Source: an uncultured Collinsella sp.
GTDB taxonomy: Bacteria; Actinomycetota; Coriobacteriia; Coriobacteriales; Coriobacteriaceae
Assembly (NCBI GenBank): GCA_900540985.1
Contig: UQIC01000041.1
Location: 1 to 17,436, forward strand
Direction of reading: 5' to 3'
DNA length: 17,436 nucleotides
The notes below the pieces were generated by a model. It was given only the letters and a program-made list of their open reading frames with translations, did not search any database and was not told where the DNA came from. This document shows, piece by piece, positions 1 through 8,510 of this stretch (position 1 is its first letter; every line of letters begins with the position of its first letter). A program made the position numbers and the translations under genes.

Positions 1-71
1 CTTCATTTTGAGGCTTGGGGCGAGTGCGGCCCGTCGACACCCGCGTCACCAATTTCCCCGCGGGGGGAGTT

Positions 72-94
72 TTCGAATCCGCCCGGGGGCACCA
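72..94 (+). other. Displaced tRNA 3' end (T-loop to CCA), probable attachment site
   Basis: The stretch reads as the last 23 bases of a tRNA gene: T-loop TTCGAAT (72-78), a T-stem 3' strand CCGCC (79-83), an acceptor 3' strand CGGGGGC (84-90), discriminator A91 and CCA (92-94). The five bases before the loop (GAGTT) cannot pair with CCGCC, and no GCCCCCG acceptor 5' strand or D-arm occurs where a 76-base tRNA would begin (about base 19), so no complete tRNA is here. Elements that integrate into tRNA 3' ends leave such a fragment on the side that keeps the original flanking DNA, and the intrinsic terminator at 105-137 fits being the old tRNA terminator. The acceptor sequence matches what many actinobacterial tRNA-Arg genes carry, but amino-acid identity is inference. 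Bases 1-71 would then belong to the element. Confidence 0.55.
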
Positions 95-104
95 GAGGAA
101 TATC

Positions 105-137
105 GAGCCCGGTACCGTTACGGTGCCGGGCTCTTTT
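105..137 (+). terminator. Rho-independent terminator, plus strand
   Basis: A 12-bp stem (105-116 with 122-133, one G-U pair) closes a 5-base loop and is followed directly by TTTT at 134-137. It starts 10 bases after the CCA of the tRNA 3' fragment, so it was probably the terminator of that tRNA transcript. Confidence 0.8.
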
Positions 138-172
138 GGTTTAAGGCATGCCGTAGTATTCGCTGCTTCAGA

Positions 173-211
173 TAAAGAAAGCGCCCGCTTGCTGGGGAAG
201 CAAGCGGGCGC
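173..211 (-). terminator. Rho-independent terminator ending the kinase/wall operon
   Basis: A perfect 12-bp GC-rich stem (181-192 with 200-211) has a 7-base loop. Read on the minus strand it is followed by TTTCTTTA (complement of 173-180), the expected U-rich tail. It lies about 50 bases beyond the stop codon of the PASTA kinase gene and closes the minus-strand operon. Confidence 0.85.
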
Positions 212-263
212 CTGTGAGCGAATATGTTTGCGGCGAGAGCCGTGATGAGCGGTAGGGTGGCGG

Positions 264-2225
264 CTAGTTGGTCGTACCGGAATCGTCACCCGTGCCCGAG
301 CCAGAGCCCGAACCCGAGCCAGAAAGTGCGACCGTCAGCGTAATCGTGCTGTCGGTGGACTGCTTGCCGGTGGGGGAGACGCCCGTAACGGTGGCATCCT
401 CGTTACCGCTTACGGGATTGCCGTTCTGGTCACAGAAGCCAATGTTATAGAAACCGGCGTTGTTGAGCGCGGTAACAGCGGCGGAAATGCTCTTACCGTA
501 CAGGTTGCCCGGGACGGTGGCCTTGCCGGACTTCTTGGCAATGACGACGGTAATCGTGGCGCCGGGCTTCTGCTTGCCGCTGGGGTTCCAGCTGATCACG
601 GTGCCCTCGGTAACCGAGTCGTTCTCCTGGTAGCTAACGTCGACGCCAAAGCCTGCCATATCGAGGGCGTTGCGCGCCTGGGCCTCGGTCATGTCGGTCA
701 GATCGGGGACGGACGTGGTATCCGGGCCGCTCGAGACCTTGTACGAGATGGTCGTGCCCTTCGCGACTTCCTTACCGGCTTCGGTGCTCTGCTCAAAGAC
801 CTGGCCCTCATCGGCCTCGTTGGCCTCCTCGGAGGCGTTGCCCTTCAGGCCAACGCTTGCCAGCGCGGCTTCTGCCTGGTCCTTGGTCAGGCCGACAAGC
901 CGGGGAACCTCAACCTTCTCGGAGGGCTTGGGGCCCTTGGAGATTACCAGGTTCACCTTGGTGCCCTTGGCCTTCTTGGTGTTGCCGTTGGGCGTCTGCT
1001 CGGCGACCTTGCCCTCGTCGACATCGTCATTGTAGCTTTGGTCGATGGTGCCGACCTCGAGGCCGGCTTCCTTGATCAGCTCGACGGCAGTCTGCTGGTC
1101 CTTGCCCAGCACATCGGGCACGGTGACCTGCTCGCCGCCAAAGAGTCCTGTGGCAAAGGCCACCACGATGCCGATGACGGCAACGGCTGCCACCACGGCG
1201 GCGATGATCTTGTTCTTGTTGGATTTGGGCTTTTCGACCTCGTAGGAGCCGGTGGAGCCCGAAACCGAGCTACGGGCGGTATTTTGGCCGCTCACGCCCG
1301 AGACGGGACGCACCATGGCGCGCGTCTGATCGGAAAGCTCGCGAGTCTTGGTGGCGCCCAGCTCACCGGGGGCACCGATGATGCGCGTGGGCTCCGAGAC
1401 GTTGACGGCACGGCCCGACAGGTAGCTGTTGAGCACCTGACGCAGCTCGTCGGCGGTCTGGAAGCGGTTTGCCGGGTCCTTCTCCATGCACTTGAGGATG
1501 ATGCGCTCAAGGTCGGCGTCGACACCGGAGTTGATCTGGCTCGGCGGAATAGGCAGCTCGTTGACCTGCTTGAGTGCGACCGAGATAGCGTCGTCACCGT
1601 CAAAGGGGACGCGGCCGGTGGCGCACTCGTACATCACGACGCCCAGCGAGTAGATATCCGAGGTGGGGCCGAGGTCCTGACCACGGGTCTGCTCGGGGCT
1701 GACGTAGTGGGCGGTTCCCAGCACGTTGTTGTCTTGCGTGAGGTGGCTGTTCTTGGCGCGCGCGATGCCAAAGTCCATCACCTTGATGTTGCCGTCGGGC
1801 AGCACCATGATGTTCTGCGGCTTAATGTCGCGGTGGATGATCTCGTGCTTGTGGGCGACCGAAAGCGCGGAGCTGATCTGCGAGCCGATCTGGGCGACCT
1901 TCTTGGGGTCGAGGGCGCCGTGGCTCTTGATGCCGCTCTTAAGGTCGGTGCCGCGCAGGTACTCCATGACGATGTAATAGGTGTCGCCGTCCTTGCCCCA
2001 ATCGTAGACGCCCACGATATAGGGTGAGGAGAGACCGGCTGCTGCCTGGGCCTCCTGCTTAAAGCGTGCGGCGAAGGTTGCGTCGCCAGCATACTGCGGC
2101 AGCATAATCTTGACGGCTACCGTGCGGTCGAGGACCTGGTCCTGTGCACGGTAGACGGTCGCCATGCCGCCTGTTCCCACCTTATCCTTGAGGAGGTATC
2201 TTCCCCCGAGGACCCTCTGTTCCAT
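264..2225 (-). CDS. pknB: PASTA-domain Ser/Thr protein kinase (PknB/StkP/PrkC type)
   Basis: Membrane receptor kinase that senses peptidoglycan or lipid II through PASTA repeats and phosphorylates cell-wall and division proteins. Residues about 7-270 form a Hanks-type kinase: glycine loop GTGGMA, catalytic Lys39 in AVKIM, HRDIKPQN with Asp133, DFG at 151-153, an activation loop with Thr163 and Thr171, then SPEQ. One TM segment (about 340-363) leads to four PASTA repeats (about 366-431, 437-500, 504-565, 568-635) and a Ser-Gly-rich tail. I chose the ATG at 2225, five codons inside the longest frame, because AGGAG stands 5 bases before it; the upstream ATG at 2240 has no such site. It is the last gene of the operon, 132 bases after the SEDS-PBP gene, with no clear promoter in that gap. 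The fourth repeat is somewhat divergent and longer. The family assignment is firm; the gene symbol is by analogy. Confidence 0.95.
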   Translation of the reverse strand: MEQRVLGGRYLLKDKVGTGGMATVYRAQDQVLDRTVAVKIMLPQYAGDATFAARFKQEAQAAAGLSSPYIVGVYDWGKDGDTYYIVMEYLRGTDLKSGIKSHGALDPKKVAQIGSQISSALSVAHKHEIIHRDIKPQNIMVLPDGNIKVMDFGIARAKNSHLTQDNNVLGTAHYVSPEQTRGQDLGPTSDIYSLGVVMYECATGRVPFDGDDAISVALKQVNELPIPPSQINSGVDADLERIILKCMEKDPANRFQTADELRQVLNSYLSGRAVNVSEPTRIIGAPGELGATKTRELSDQTRAMVRPVSGVSGQNTARSSVSGSTGSYEVEKPKSNKNKIIAAVVAAVAVIGIVVAFATGLFGGEQVTVPDVLGKDQQTAVELIKEAGLEVGTIDQSYNDDVDEGKVAEQTPNGNTKKAKGTKVNLVISKGPKPSEKVEVPRLVGLTKDQAEAALASVGLKGNASEEANEADEGQVFEQSTEAGKEVAKGTTISYKVSSGPDTTSVPDLTDMTEAQARNALDMAGFGVDVSYQENDSVTEGTVISWNPSGKQKPGATITVVIAKKSGKATVPGNLYGKSISAAVTALNNAGFYNIGFCDQNGNPVSGNEDATVTGVSPTGKQSTDSTITLTVALSGSGSGSGSGTGDDSGTTN

Positions 2226-2357
2226 TCCTGCTCCTAACATAACTATTCGCTCAACGATGTGTGTAGTACCTACGATGTGGCCGCTGGGGCCGTTTGGCGC
2301 GTTGAGGCTAACTCTTCGGCCGCGGCGCGCCTCGGGTGTCCGATTCGATCATGGGCA

Positions 2358-5270
2358 TCACGCTCCCTGTGCGGCAAGCGCCGCGGTCAGGACGATACCG
2401 GCGATCTTGGCGGCCTTGACGTCATGCTTGTCGAAATCCTCCAAGGCCACCGAGATAGCGACCGTGGGTGAATCGTAAGGTGCAAAGCCAACGAACATCG
2501 AGTTGACGTTGGTGCCGCCGGTCTCGGCCGAACCGGTTTTGCCGGCGACCTTGACGCCCGGAATCTGGGCATCGGTACCGGTACCGGACTGGACAACCGC
2601 GAGCATAGCCTGCTTGACCTGGTCGGCCGTGGCGGAGCTGACGGCCTGCCCCAGCGAGCGGGACTGCGTGGTCTTGACCACGGTTCCGTCCGGAGCGAGT
2701 ACCTGGGCTACAAAGTACGGGTCCATGACCACGCCACTGTTAGCGATGGCGGCGGCAATCACGGCGTTTTGCATGACGGTGGTCTGCGGGCCGGGCGTAT
2801 GGTCCATGCCGACAGGCTGGCCGGCGCCGGCCCAGGCGGTCTCCCATTCGGTCATGAGCGACGGGTCGGCCATGATGGAGGCCGCGGAGGTCAGGTCTTG
2901 GCCGAGCTTTTGGCCGTAGCCAAAGGCGTTGGCAAACTGTACGAGCGTGTTTGCGCCAACTTCGTTTGCCACCTGGCCAAAGACGACGTTGGAGGACACG
3001 GCAAAGGCCTGCTGCAGGCTGATGGTGCCGTAGCTCTCGTTGGCATAGTTGGTGACCGGTGCGTTGCCGATATCCATGGAGCCGGGCGCCTGGTAGGTGC
3101 TGGTCAGGCTGGCGGTACCGGTCTCGAGTGCCGCGGAAAGCGTAACGACCTTAAACGTGGAGCCCGGCGTGTACAGCGCGTCCATGGCGCGATTGTACAT
3201 GGAGCCGTCCTCGCCGCCGCCCGTCTGCAGCAGGGCATCGATGTTGGTGTTGTCGTAGGTGGGCGAGCTGGCACATGCGAGCACCGCGCCGGTACGCGGG
3301 TCGATGACCACTACAGCGCCCTTAAAGCCCTTGAGTGCCTGCTCGGCCGCCGTCTGGATACGCGAGTCGATGGTGAGCTTGGCGGTGTTGCCCGGCTGGG
3401 TCTGGCCCGCGAGCGACGCGATGGCATTGTTCCAGCTGGAGTAGTCCTTAGAACCGGTGAGCGTGTCGTTCATGACGCTCTCGATGGCGGTGGTGCCATA
3501 CTGCTGGCTCACGTAGCCAACCACGTGCGCTGCCAGGTTACCGTTGGGGTAGGAGCGTACGTAGGTGCCGTCCTCCTGCTGCAGCGACTCGGCCAGCGTC
3601 ACGCCGTCGGACGTGATGATGGAGCCGCGCTGGATGTACTTGGAGCGGGCGATGGTGTGGTTGTTGGTCGGCATGTCCTGATAGTCCTTGGCCTTAATGA
3701 CCTGGACATAGGTGAGGTTGCCGATAAGGATGGCGAACAGCGCCGTAAAGGCGAGCACCGCGCGGGTTAGACGGTTGGCGAGTGCAACGCGGCCGAGCAC
3801 ACCGGATTCAGGCGTGTCGAGCAGGCGACGTCGCATGCGCGAGCCGACGGAATGGCTGGCCGAGGGGCGCGGGGCCGGGGGGGCGCCGCCGGAATGCCTG
3901 CCGCTGCCGTAGGAAGACGAGGTGGCAAAGCGCGTGCCCGTCGGGGCGGCGGCAGATGCGACCTGATCATCGGTGATGGCGGCCATGGTGCCGGTGCCGG
4001 TAAGCTCGGCCTCGCGTCCGGTAGCCTCGTCACCGGCGCGCAGCAGGAGCGCGACGATGATAAAGCTCGCCAGCAGCGAGGAGCCGCCCTGGCTCATAAA
4101 GGGCAGAGTGACGCCGGTCAGCGGGATCAGGCGGGTGACGCCGCCCACGATCAAAAAGGCCTGGAAGCTGATGGCTGCCGTAAGACCGGTGGCGCTAAAG
4201 GCGGCGAGGTCGGATTTAGCGCGGGCAGCTGTGGTGAGGCCACGCACGGCAAAGAGCATAAACAGGATGAGCACGGCGCCGCCGCCCAAAAGACCCATCT
4301 CCTCGCCGATGGCCGAGAAGATAAAGTCGGACTCGACGACGGGGATGTTGTTGGCCATCCCGTTGCCGATGCCAACGCCGACCAGACCGCCGTCGGCAAG
4401 CGAGAAGAGCGACTGGACAATCTGGTAGCCCTGGCCCTGGGCGTCCTTAAACGGATCGACCCAAACCTGGAAACGCACCTGAACGTGCGACAGGAACTTG
4501 TAGGCGCCCACGGCTCCAACGGCTAAGAGCGCAAGGCCGATAACGACATACGAAAAGCGCCCCGTGGCAACGTAGAGCATCAGCAAGAAGATGGTGTAGA
4601 ACAGCACGGCCGAACCCAGGTCGCGTTCGAAGACGACGACGAGCAGGCACACACCCCACACGGCAAACAGCGGCAGCAGCAGTCGCAGACGAGGGATCTT
4701 AAAGCCCAGGATCTTGCGGTTGGAGATGGAGAGCAGCTCGCGGTTCTCGGCTAGGTAGCCGGCCAGGAACAGGACGATAAAGACCTTGGCGAACTCGCCA
4801 GGCTGGATGGTAAAGCCCGCGATGCGAATCCACAGCTTGGAGCCCGAGATCGTGGTGCCGATAAAGATGGGCAGCATCAGCAGGATGATGCCGATAATGC
4901 CAAAGGTGTACTTGTAGCGCATGACCACGTCGAGGTTCTTAACCAACGCGAGCGTTCCCACCATGAGCGCCACCGAGACAAACAGGATGATGAGCTGTGA
5001 GATGGCGAGAGCGGGGGCGAGACGCGTCACGAACGTGATGCCGATGCCCGAAAGTATAAATACGATGGGCAGGATGGCGGGGTCGGCACCGGGCGCCAAG
5101 ATGCGCACGGCAATGTGGGCCGCGGCAAAGGCGGCAAAGAGGCCGATCGGTACGGCGAGCGTCTCAAAGGAGATGGCAGCGCCCGCGGTGAGGACGTACA
5201 TCGCATACAGCAGGATGACGGGGAACGCCGAGGCGATGAGCAAGAGCAGCTCGGTGTTGCGGCGACTCAT
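2358..5270 (-). CDS. RodA/FtsW (SEDS) glycosyltransferase fused to class B penicillin-binding transpeptidase
   Basis: One 970-residue protein joins two enzymes that are normally separate and adjacent (rodA and pbpA in mycobacteria). Residues about 1-415 are a polytopic SEDS domain, with WVDPF, a GYQIVQS stretch and ESDFIF; Asp315 in the last aligns with the catalytic Asp of E. coli RodA (TDFIF). A low-complexity Ala/Ser/Gly linker (about 420-490) precedes a single TM (about 503-522), a short PBP dimerisation region (about 537-610) and a transpeptidase domain with STFK (Ser704-Lys707), SSN (759-761) and KTG (911-913). All key residues of both enzymes are present, so it should polymerise and cross-link glycan. 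The ATG at 5270 has GGGAG 8 bases upstream; the longer GTG start at 5279 does not. There is a 16-base gap from the phosphatase gene. No stop or frameshift lies at the junction. Confidence 0.95.
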   Translation of the reverse strand: MSRRNTELLLLIASAFPVILLYAMYVLTAGAAISFETLAVPIGLFAAFAAAHIAVRILAPGADPAILPIVFILSGIGITFVTRLAPALAISQLIILFVSVALMVGTLALVKNLDVVMRYKYTFGIIGIILLMLPIFIGTTISGSKLWIRIAGFTIQPGEFAKVFIVLFLAGYLAENRELLSISNRKILGFKIPRLRLLLPLFAVWGVCLLVVVFERDLGSAVLFYTIFLLMLYVATGRFSYVVIGLALLAVGAVGAYKFLSHVQVRFQVWVDPFKDAQGQGYQIVQSLFSLADGGLVGVGIGNGMANNIPVVESDFIFSAIGEEMGLLGGGAVLILFMLFAVRGLTTAARAKSDLAAFSATGLTAAISFQAFLIVGGVTRLIPLTGVTLPFMSQGGSSLLASFIIVALLLRAGDEATGREAELTGTGTMAAITDDQVASAAAPTGTRFATSSSYGSGRHSGGAPPAPRPSASHSVGSRMRRRLLDTPESGVLGRVALANRLTRAVLAFTALFAILIGNLTYVQVIKAKDYQDMPTNNHTIARSKYIQRGSIITSDGVTLAESLQQEDGTYVRSYPNGNLAAHVVGYVSQQYGTTAIESVMNDTLTGSKDYSSWNNAIASLAGQTQPGNTAKLTIDSRIQTAAEQALKGFKGAVVVIDPRTGAVLACASSPTYDNTNIDALLQTGGGEDGSMYNRAMDALYTPGSTFKVVTLSAALETGTASLTSTYQAPGSMDIGNAPVTNYANESYGTISLQQAFAVSSNVVFGQVANEVGANTLVQFANAFGYGQKLGQDLTSAASIMADPSLMTEWETAWAGAGQPVGMDHTPGPQTTVMQNAVIAAAIANSGVVMDPYFVAQVLAPDGTVVKTTQSRSLGQAVSSATADQVKQAMLAVVQSGTGTDAQIPGVKVAGKTGSAETGGTNVNSMFVGFAPYDSPTVAISVALEDFDKHDVKAAKIAGIVLTAALAAQGA

Positions 5271-5286
5271 AAGCGGCACTCCCTTT

Positions 5287-7077
5287 CTAATTCTTATCGG
5301 AGGCTTCGGCCTCGGCGGACTGTTCGGCGGTTTTCTCGGAATCTGATTCGGAGGCCGATCCCTGATTGGTGTTGTCGCGAATCGTTTGCGCGTCGATCAC
5401 CTGGCGGGTCTGCTCCTCGTCGATCTGGTGGCGGTACTTGGATATCGTGTCCTGCGCATCGTCGACACTTGTTTGCGGAATGCCCGCCTTGAGGCGGTTT
5501 TGCGTGTCTTCGGGCAGGTCGGACAGCTTGATGCTGGTTTCGCTTTCGAGCCAGTGGAGCTTGAGTCCGAGTGGCTTGCCGGGCAGGCCGCGCCAGACGG
5601 CGACATTGCCCTGGTAGGTACCCAGGTAGTACGAGCCGGTGACACCCGTGTAGGCCCAGATGCCAGCTGCCAGCATAAAGACGAGGGCCAGGATGGCGGC
5701 GATAGTAACGTTGCGGCGACGCACGCGTTGCGCCTCGCGCATGACGCCATCGTCAACCAGGTCAACGACTACTACGGTCACGTTGTCGTGGCCGCCGGCG
5801 GCAAGCGCCGCGTCCACTAGGTTGTCGACGCAGATTTGCGCGGTTGAGGACTGCGTGGCGATGTTCTCGATATCGCTATCGGGAATCATGCTCGAGAGGC
5901 CGTCGGAGCACAGGATCAGGCGGTCGCCTTCCTCGATATGCAGAGTGAAGTGGTCGGCATACATGGCGGGGTCCGAGCCCAGTGCGCGGGTGATGACCGA
6001 ACGGTTGGGGTGGACGCGAGCCTCGTCTGCCGTGATCTCGCCAGCGTCCACGAGCTCCTCCACGTAGGAGTGGTCGCGGGTCACGCGGATGAGCGTGCCC
6101 TCGTGGAGCAGGTAGGCGCGAGAGTCGCCCACGTGGGCGATGGCGAGCGTGTCGTTTTCGATATAGGCGCAGGTGGCTGTGCAGCCCATGCCGGGCTTGC
6201 CCAGGCCGTTCAGGGCCGCCTCGATTACGGCGGCGTTGGCTGCCTCGACGGCTGCGGCCAGGCGCGCTGCGTCGGCGGACTGCGGGGCCGTCTTGGCAAT
6301 AGTCTCGACGGCGATGGAAGAGGCTACCTCGCCGGCGGCGTGACCGCCCATGCCGTCGCATACGCAAAAGAGCGGCGACTGCACCAGGTAGGAATCCTCA
6401 TTGTGCGGGCGCACGCAGCCAACGTCGGAGCGGGCGCCCCACATGAGTTGCGTGGTGGTACCGGCATCATAGGTCGAGTCGGTCTCGATGCGCTCCTCGG
6501 TCAGGGGCTCAAAGCTCATGGTCGAGCCGGGGTCTTTGAGCTTGGCCTCAACGGCGGCAACGTCGATTTCGGCGGTGTCACCGGGAGAGACGGTGTCGGT
6601 CACGGCGTTTGATTCGGAATCGCCGGTGTTCGGGGAGTCGGGCTCCTCGGAAACGCGGGCGGTCGACTCGTCGTCTTGCGGGCTGACGTCTATAGGCTCG
6701 GGCGCCGGCGTAGACGCGGGCGCAACCTCGGATGCCGGGGCTATGGGAAACGCCGGCGCGGCGGGCTCGGGTGCCGCAAACACCGCAGCGCTCTCGTTGA
6801 TTGCCGCGGCGACGGGCTCTGCAAAGTGAGCCGGCGCCGGGGTTGCTTCGGGCTGTTCCGCAGCATGTGCGCCGATGGGCGCCGCTACGGCATCCTCTTC
6901 GTCCTCGTTATCGGCTAGATCCGAAATATCATGCGTTACATGCGAAAGAGGCAGGGAGAACACGGTGTCCTCGGGTTCCACGGGTGCGGAGCCCGCCGGA
7001 GCGGCGTGGGCCGGTGCAGCTGCGGCGGCAGCCGGTGCCTCGGTCATGGTTGCGGACTTGTTCTCCTCGTCGATCAT
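5287..7077 (-). CDS. Membrane PP2C-family Ser/Thr phosphatase (PstP type)
   Basis: Dephosphorylates targets of the neighbouring kinases and the kinases themselves. The PPM catalytic domain spans about 212-442, with the metal-ligand motifs RPHNEDS (222-228), CDGMGGH (Asp241), HVGDSRAY (Asp318), CSDGLSS (Asp392) and GGHDNVT (Asp431). It is followed by a TM segment (about 457-477) and an outside domain whose start (YYLGTYQGNVAVWRGLPG) resembles the extracellular part of mycobacterial PstP. The oddity is a 205-residue N-terminal extension rich in Ala, Pro, Glu and Asp, predicted disordered; mycobacterial PstP begins almost directly with the catalytic domain. The start is set by the ATGA overlap (7074-7077) with the FHA gene stop, with AAGGTG about 8 bases upstream, which supports the extension being translated. 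A later start near Met187 is a less likely alternative. Confidence 0.93.
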   Translation of the reverse strand: MIDEENKSATMTEAPAAAAAAPAHAAPAGSAPVEPEDTVFSLPLSHVTHDISDLADNEDEEDAVAAPIGAHAAEQPEATPAPAHFAEPVAAAINESAAVFAAPEPAAPAFPIAPASEVAPASTPAPEPIDVSPQDDESTARVSEEPDSPNTGDSESNAVTDTVSPGDTAEIDVAAVEAKLKDPGSTMSFEPLTEERIETDSTYDAGTTTQLMWGARSDVGCVRPHNEDSYLVQSPLFCVCDGMGGHAAGEVASSIAVETIAKTAPQSADAARLAAAVEAANAAVIEAALNGLGKPGMGCTATCAYIENDTLAIAHVGDSRAYLLHEGTLIRVTRDHSYVEELVDAGEITADEARVHPNRSVITRALGSDPAMYADHFTLHIEEGDRLILCSDGLSSMIPDSDIENIATQSSTAQICVDNLVDAALAAGGHDNVTVVVVDLVDDGVMREAQRVRRRNVTIAAILALVFMLAAGIWAYTGVTGSYYLGTYQGNVAVWRGLPGKPLGLKLHWLESETSIKLSDLPEDTQNRLKAGIPQTSVDDAQDTISKYRHQIDEEQTRQVIDAQTIRDNTNQGSASESDSEKTAEQSAEAEASDKN

Positions 7078-7490
7078 CGACGGTTCACCTTCATGACCAC
7101 GTCGCCAATCTGGACTTCGTCGCCCTCACGCAGCGTCGCGGGCTCCACGAGCTGGCGGCCATTGACGAGCGTGCCGTTAAGTGAGTTGAGGTCCTCGATG
7201 ATGAGCGCCGGGCCCTGCAGCGAAAAGCGCGCGTGCGAGGCCGAGACAAACGGCTCGTTGATGCAGATGTCCGAAGATGGCGAGCGACCGACGATAACGG
7301 GGCCGAGCATGTCTACGTGAATGCCGCGGATGCCGCGCGGACCCTTGTCCACATCGATCGTCCAGATAGCCGAGTCGCGGCGCTGTCCGCGCACGAGTCC
7401 CACGCCGGTCTTCATGACGGCGAACAGGAAGATATAGAGCAGGGCGACCAGGACGATGCGGCCTGCAAAAAGGACGATATCGATGTTCAT
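7074..7490 (-). CDS. fhaB: Membrane-anchored FHA-domain protein (FhaB/FipA-like)
   Basis: Small phosphothreonine reader of the operon. One N-terminal TM segment (about 6-26) is followed by a basic stretch (QRR) and a complete FHA domain (about 64-138) with GRSPSSDI (68-75), SASHARF (83-89) and DLNSLNGTLVNG (100-111), the residues that bind phosphothreonine. Mycobacterial FhaB/FipA has the same size and layout and helps link PknA/PknB signalling to septal synthesis; a similar role here is inferred from order and architecture. The ATG at 7490 lies 6 bases after the fhaA stop, and its Shine-Dalgarno sequence (AGGGG) is formed by the last codons of fhaA, so translation is probably coupled. Its stop overlaps the phosphatase start. 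Confidence 0.92.
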   Translation of the reverse strand: MNIDIVLFAGRIVLVALLYIFLFAVMKTGVGLVRGQRRDSAIWTIDVDKGPRGIRGIHVDMLGPVIVGRSPSSDICINEPFVSASHARFSLQGPALIIEDLNSLNGTLVNGRQLVEPATLREGDEVQIGDVVMKVNRR

Positions 7491-7496
7491 AAGCGA

Positions 7497-8510
7497 CTAT
7501 CCCCTAAATTCAAAGGTGCTCAGGCCAAACGTCAGCAGATCGCCGTTGCGCAGCGGGCAGCGCGTAATGCGGCGGTTGTTGACGAGCGTGCCGTTGGTGG
7601 AATTGAGGTCCTCGATCGACCAATCCGAGCCCGTAAAGGTGAGCTGGGCGTGGCGGCGCGACACGTTGGGGTCGCGCAGGGCAATGTCGGAAACTGAGCG
7701 CTCGCGACCGATGGTCACCTGTGCGGAGGTGATGCTATGGCTCTCGCCGCTCACGACGTCGACGAGCTGGGCGAGCGGGCGCTGCGGGGCGCGAGTGCTC
7801 GCCATGTTGGAGGCGATGCCGGCTGCGGCGCCTAGGCCCACGGCGGCACCGGTCGCGGCGGCTCCGCCCATGCCGGCAAGCGCGTCGCGCGAGACGGTCT
7901 GCGGCACCGGGATGGGTGCGGCGGCGGGGTCGGGGACGCTAGGCGCGAAGGGGTCTGCCACGGCAAGCGGGTCGGGAGCGGCGGCGCGAGGCGTCGGCTG
8001 CTGCTGGGGCATGGCGGCGGGGCGCTGCTGCTGCGGGGCAGCAAACTGCTGCTGGCCGGCGCGCGGGGCGCTGGCGGCACGGCTTGCCGCGGAGTTGTTC
8101 TGGCCCAGGCCGTTTTGATAGGCGCGCTCTTCCTCGTACAGGCGGCCGAGTGTGGGGGCATCGACGTTCTCGGCAAAGACCGAGAACTTGCCGGCGCGCA
8201 GCTGCGGATCGATCATAAAGCGCACGAGGGGCTCGCCGACAAAGACATAGCGGCGCTTTTCGGCCTGCGCCTTCACAAACTCGCGGACCTCGCGCGAAAG
8301 CTCGGGGTAGAACGGGGCGAGCATGGGATCGTCGTCGGCGGCGATAAGGATGGTATAGAGTGCCGGCGCCGTGTTGACGCCGTTGATCACCAGAGTCTGA
8401 TCCTCCATGTCGCGAGCGGCCTGCTTGGCAAGCTTCTTAAAGGAGAACGGGGCACGGGTGGCACCGAAGATGCCGGCCACGTGGTCCTCGAAGATGTTCA
8501 GGAAGTTCAC
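7497..8510 (-). CDS. fhaA: FhaA-like protein: DUF3662 domain plus C-terminal FHA domain
   Basis: Cytoplasmic adaptor, 337 residues. Residues about 1-115 match the FhaA N-terminal (DUF3662) family, and residues about 246-337 form an FHA domain with GRERSVSDI (268-276), SRRHAQL (284-290) and DLNSTNGTLVNN (301-312). The linker (about 130-245) is rich in Gln, Ala and Pro, including runs of three glutamines. In mycobacteria FhaA binds phosphorylated MviN/MurJ and PknB, tying lipid II export to kinase state; the same is a reasonable inference here. The start is GTG at 8508-8510, overlapping the upstream kinase stop as GTGA, with GGAGAG about 10 bases before it. No ATG alternative would retain the conserved N-terminus. 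Confidence 0.93.
   Translation of the reverse strand: MNFLNIFEDHVAGIFGATRAPFSFKKLAKQAARDMEDQTLVINGVNTAPALYTILIAADDDPMLAPFYPELSREVREFVKAQAEKRRYVFVGEPLVRFMIDPQLRAGKFSVFAENVDAPTLGRLYEEERAYQNGLGQNNSAASRAASAPRAGQQQFAAPQQQRPAAMPQQQPTPRAAAPDPLAVADPFAPSVPDPAAAPIPVPQTVSRDALAGMGGAAATGAAVGLGAAAGIASNMASTRAPQRPLAQLVDVVSGESHSITSAQVTIGRERSVSDIALRDPNVSRRHAQLTFTGSDWSIEDLNSTNGTLVNNRRITRCPLRNGDLLTFGLSTFEFRG

Noticed and set aside
1..94. A complete tRNA or tmRNA gene at the left edge
   Set aside because: The 3' end is tRNA-like, but the 5' T-stem strand cannot pair, there is no D-arm or anticodon arm, and no matching acceptor 5' strand lies within 94 bases.
295..325. Short DNA repeats at the end of the PASTA kinase gene
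   Set aside because: They simply encode the Ser-Gly repeat tail of the protein; they are not a separate repeat or a CRISPR array.
1038..2027. A long plus-strand open frame (329 codons) opposite the PASTA kinase
   Set aside because: It is the antisense of a clearly conserved kinase coding sequence; high-GC codon bias makes such mirror frames common, and it has no ribosome-binding site.
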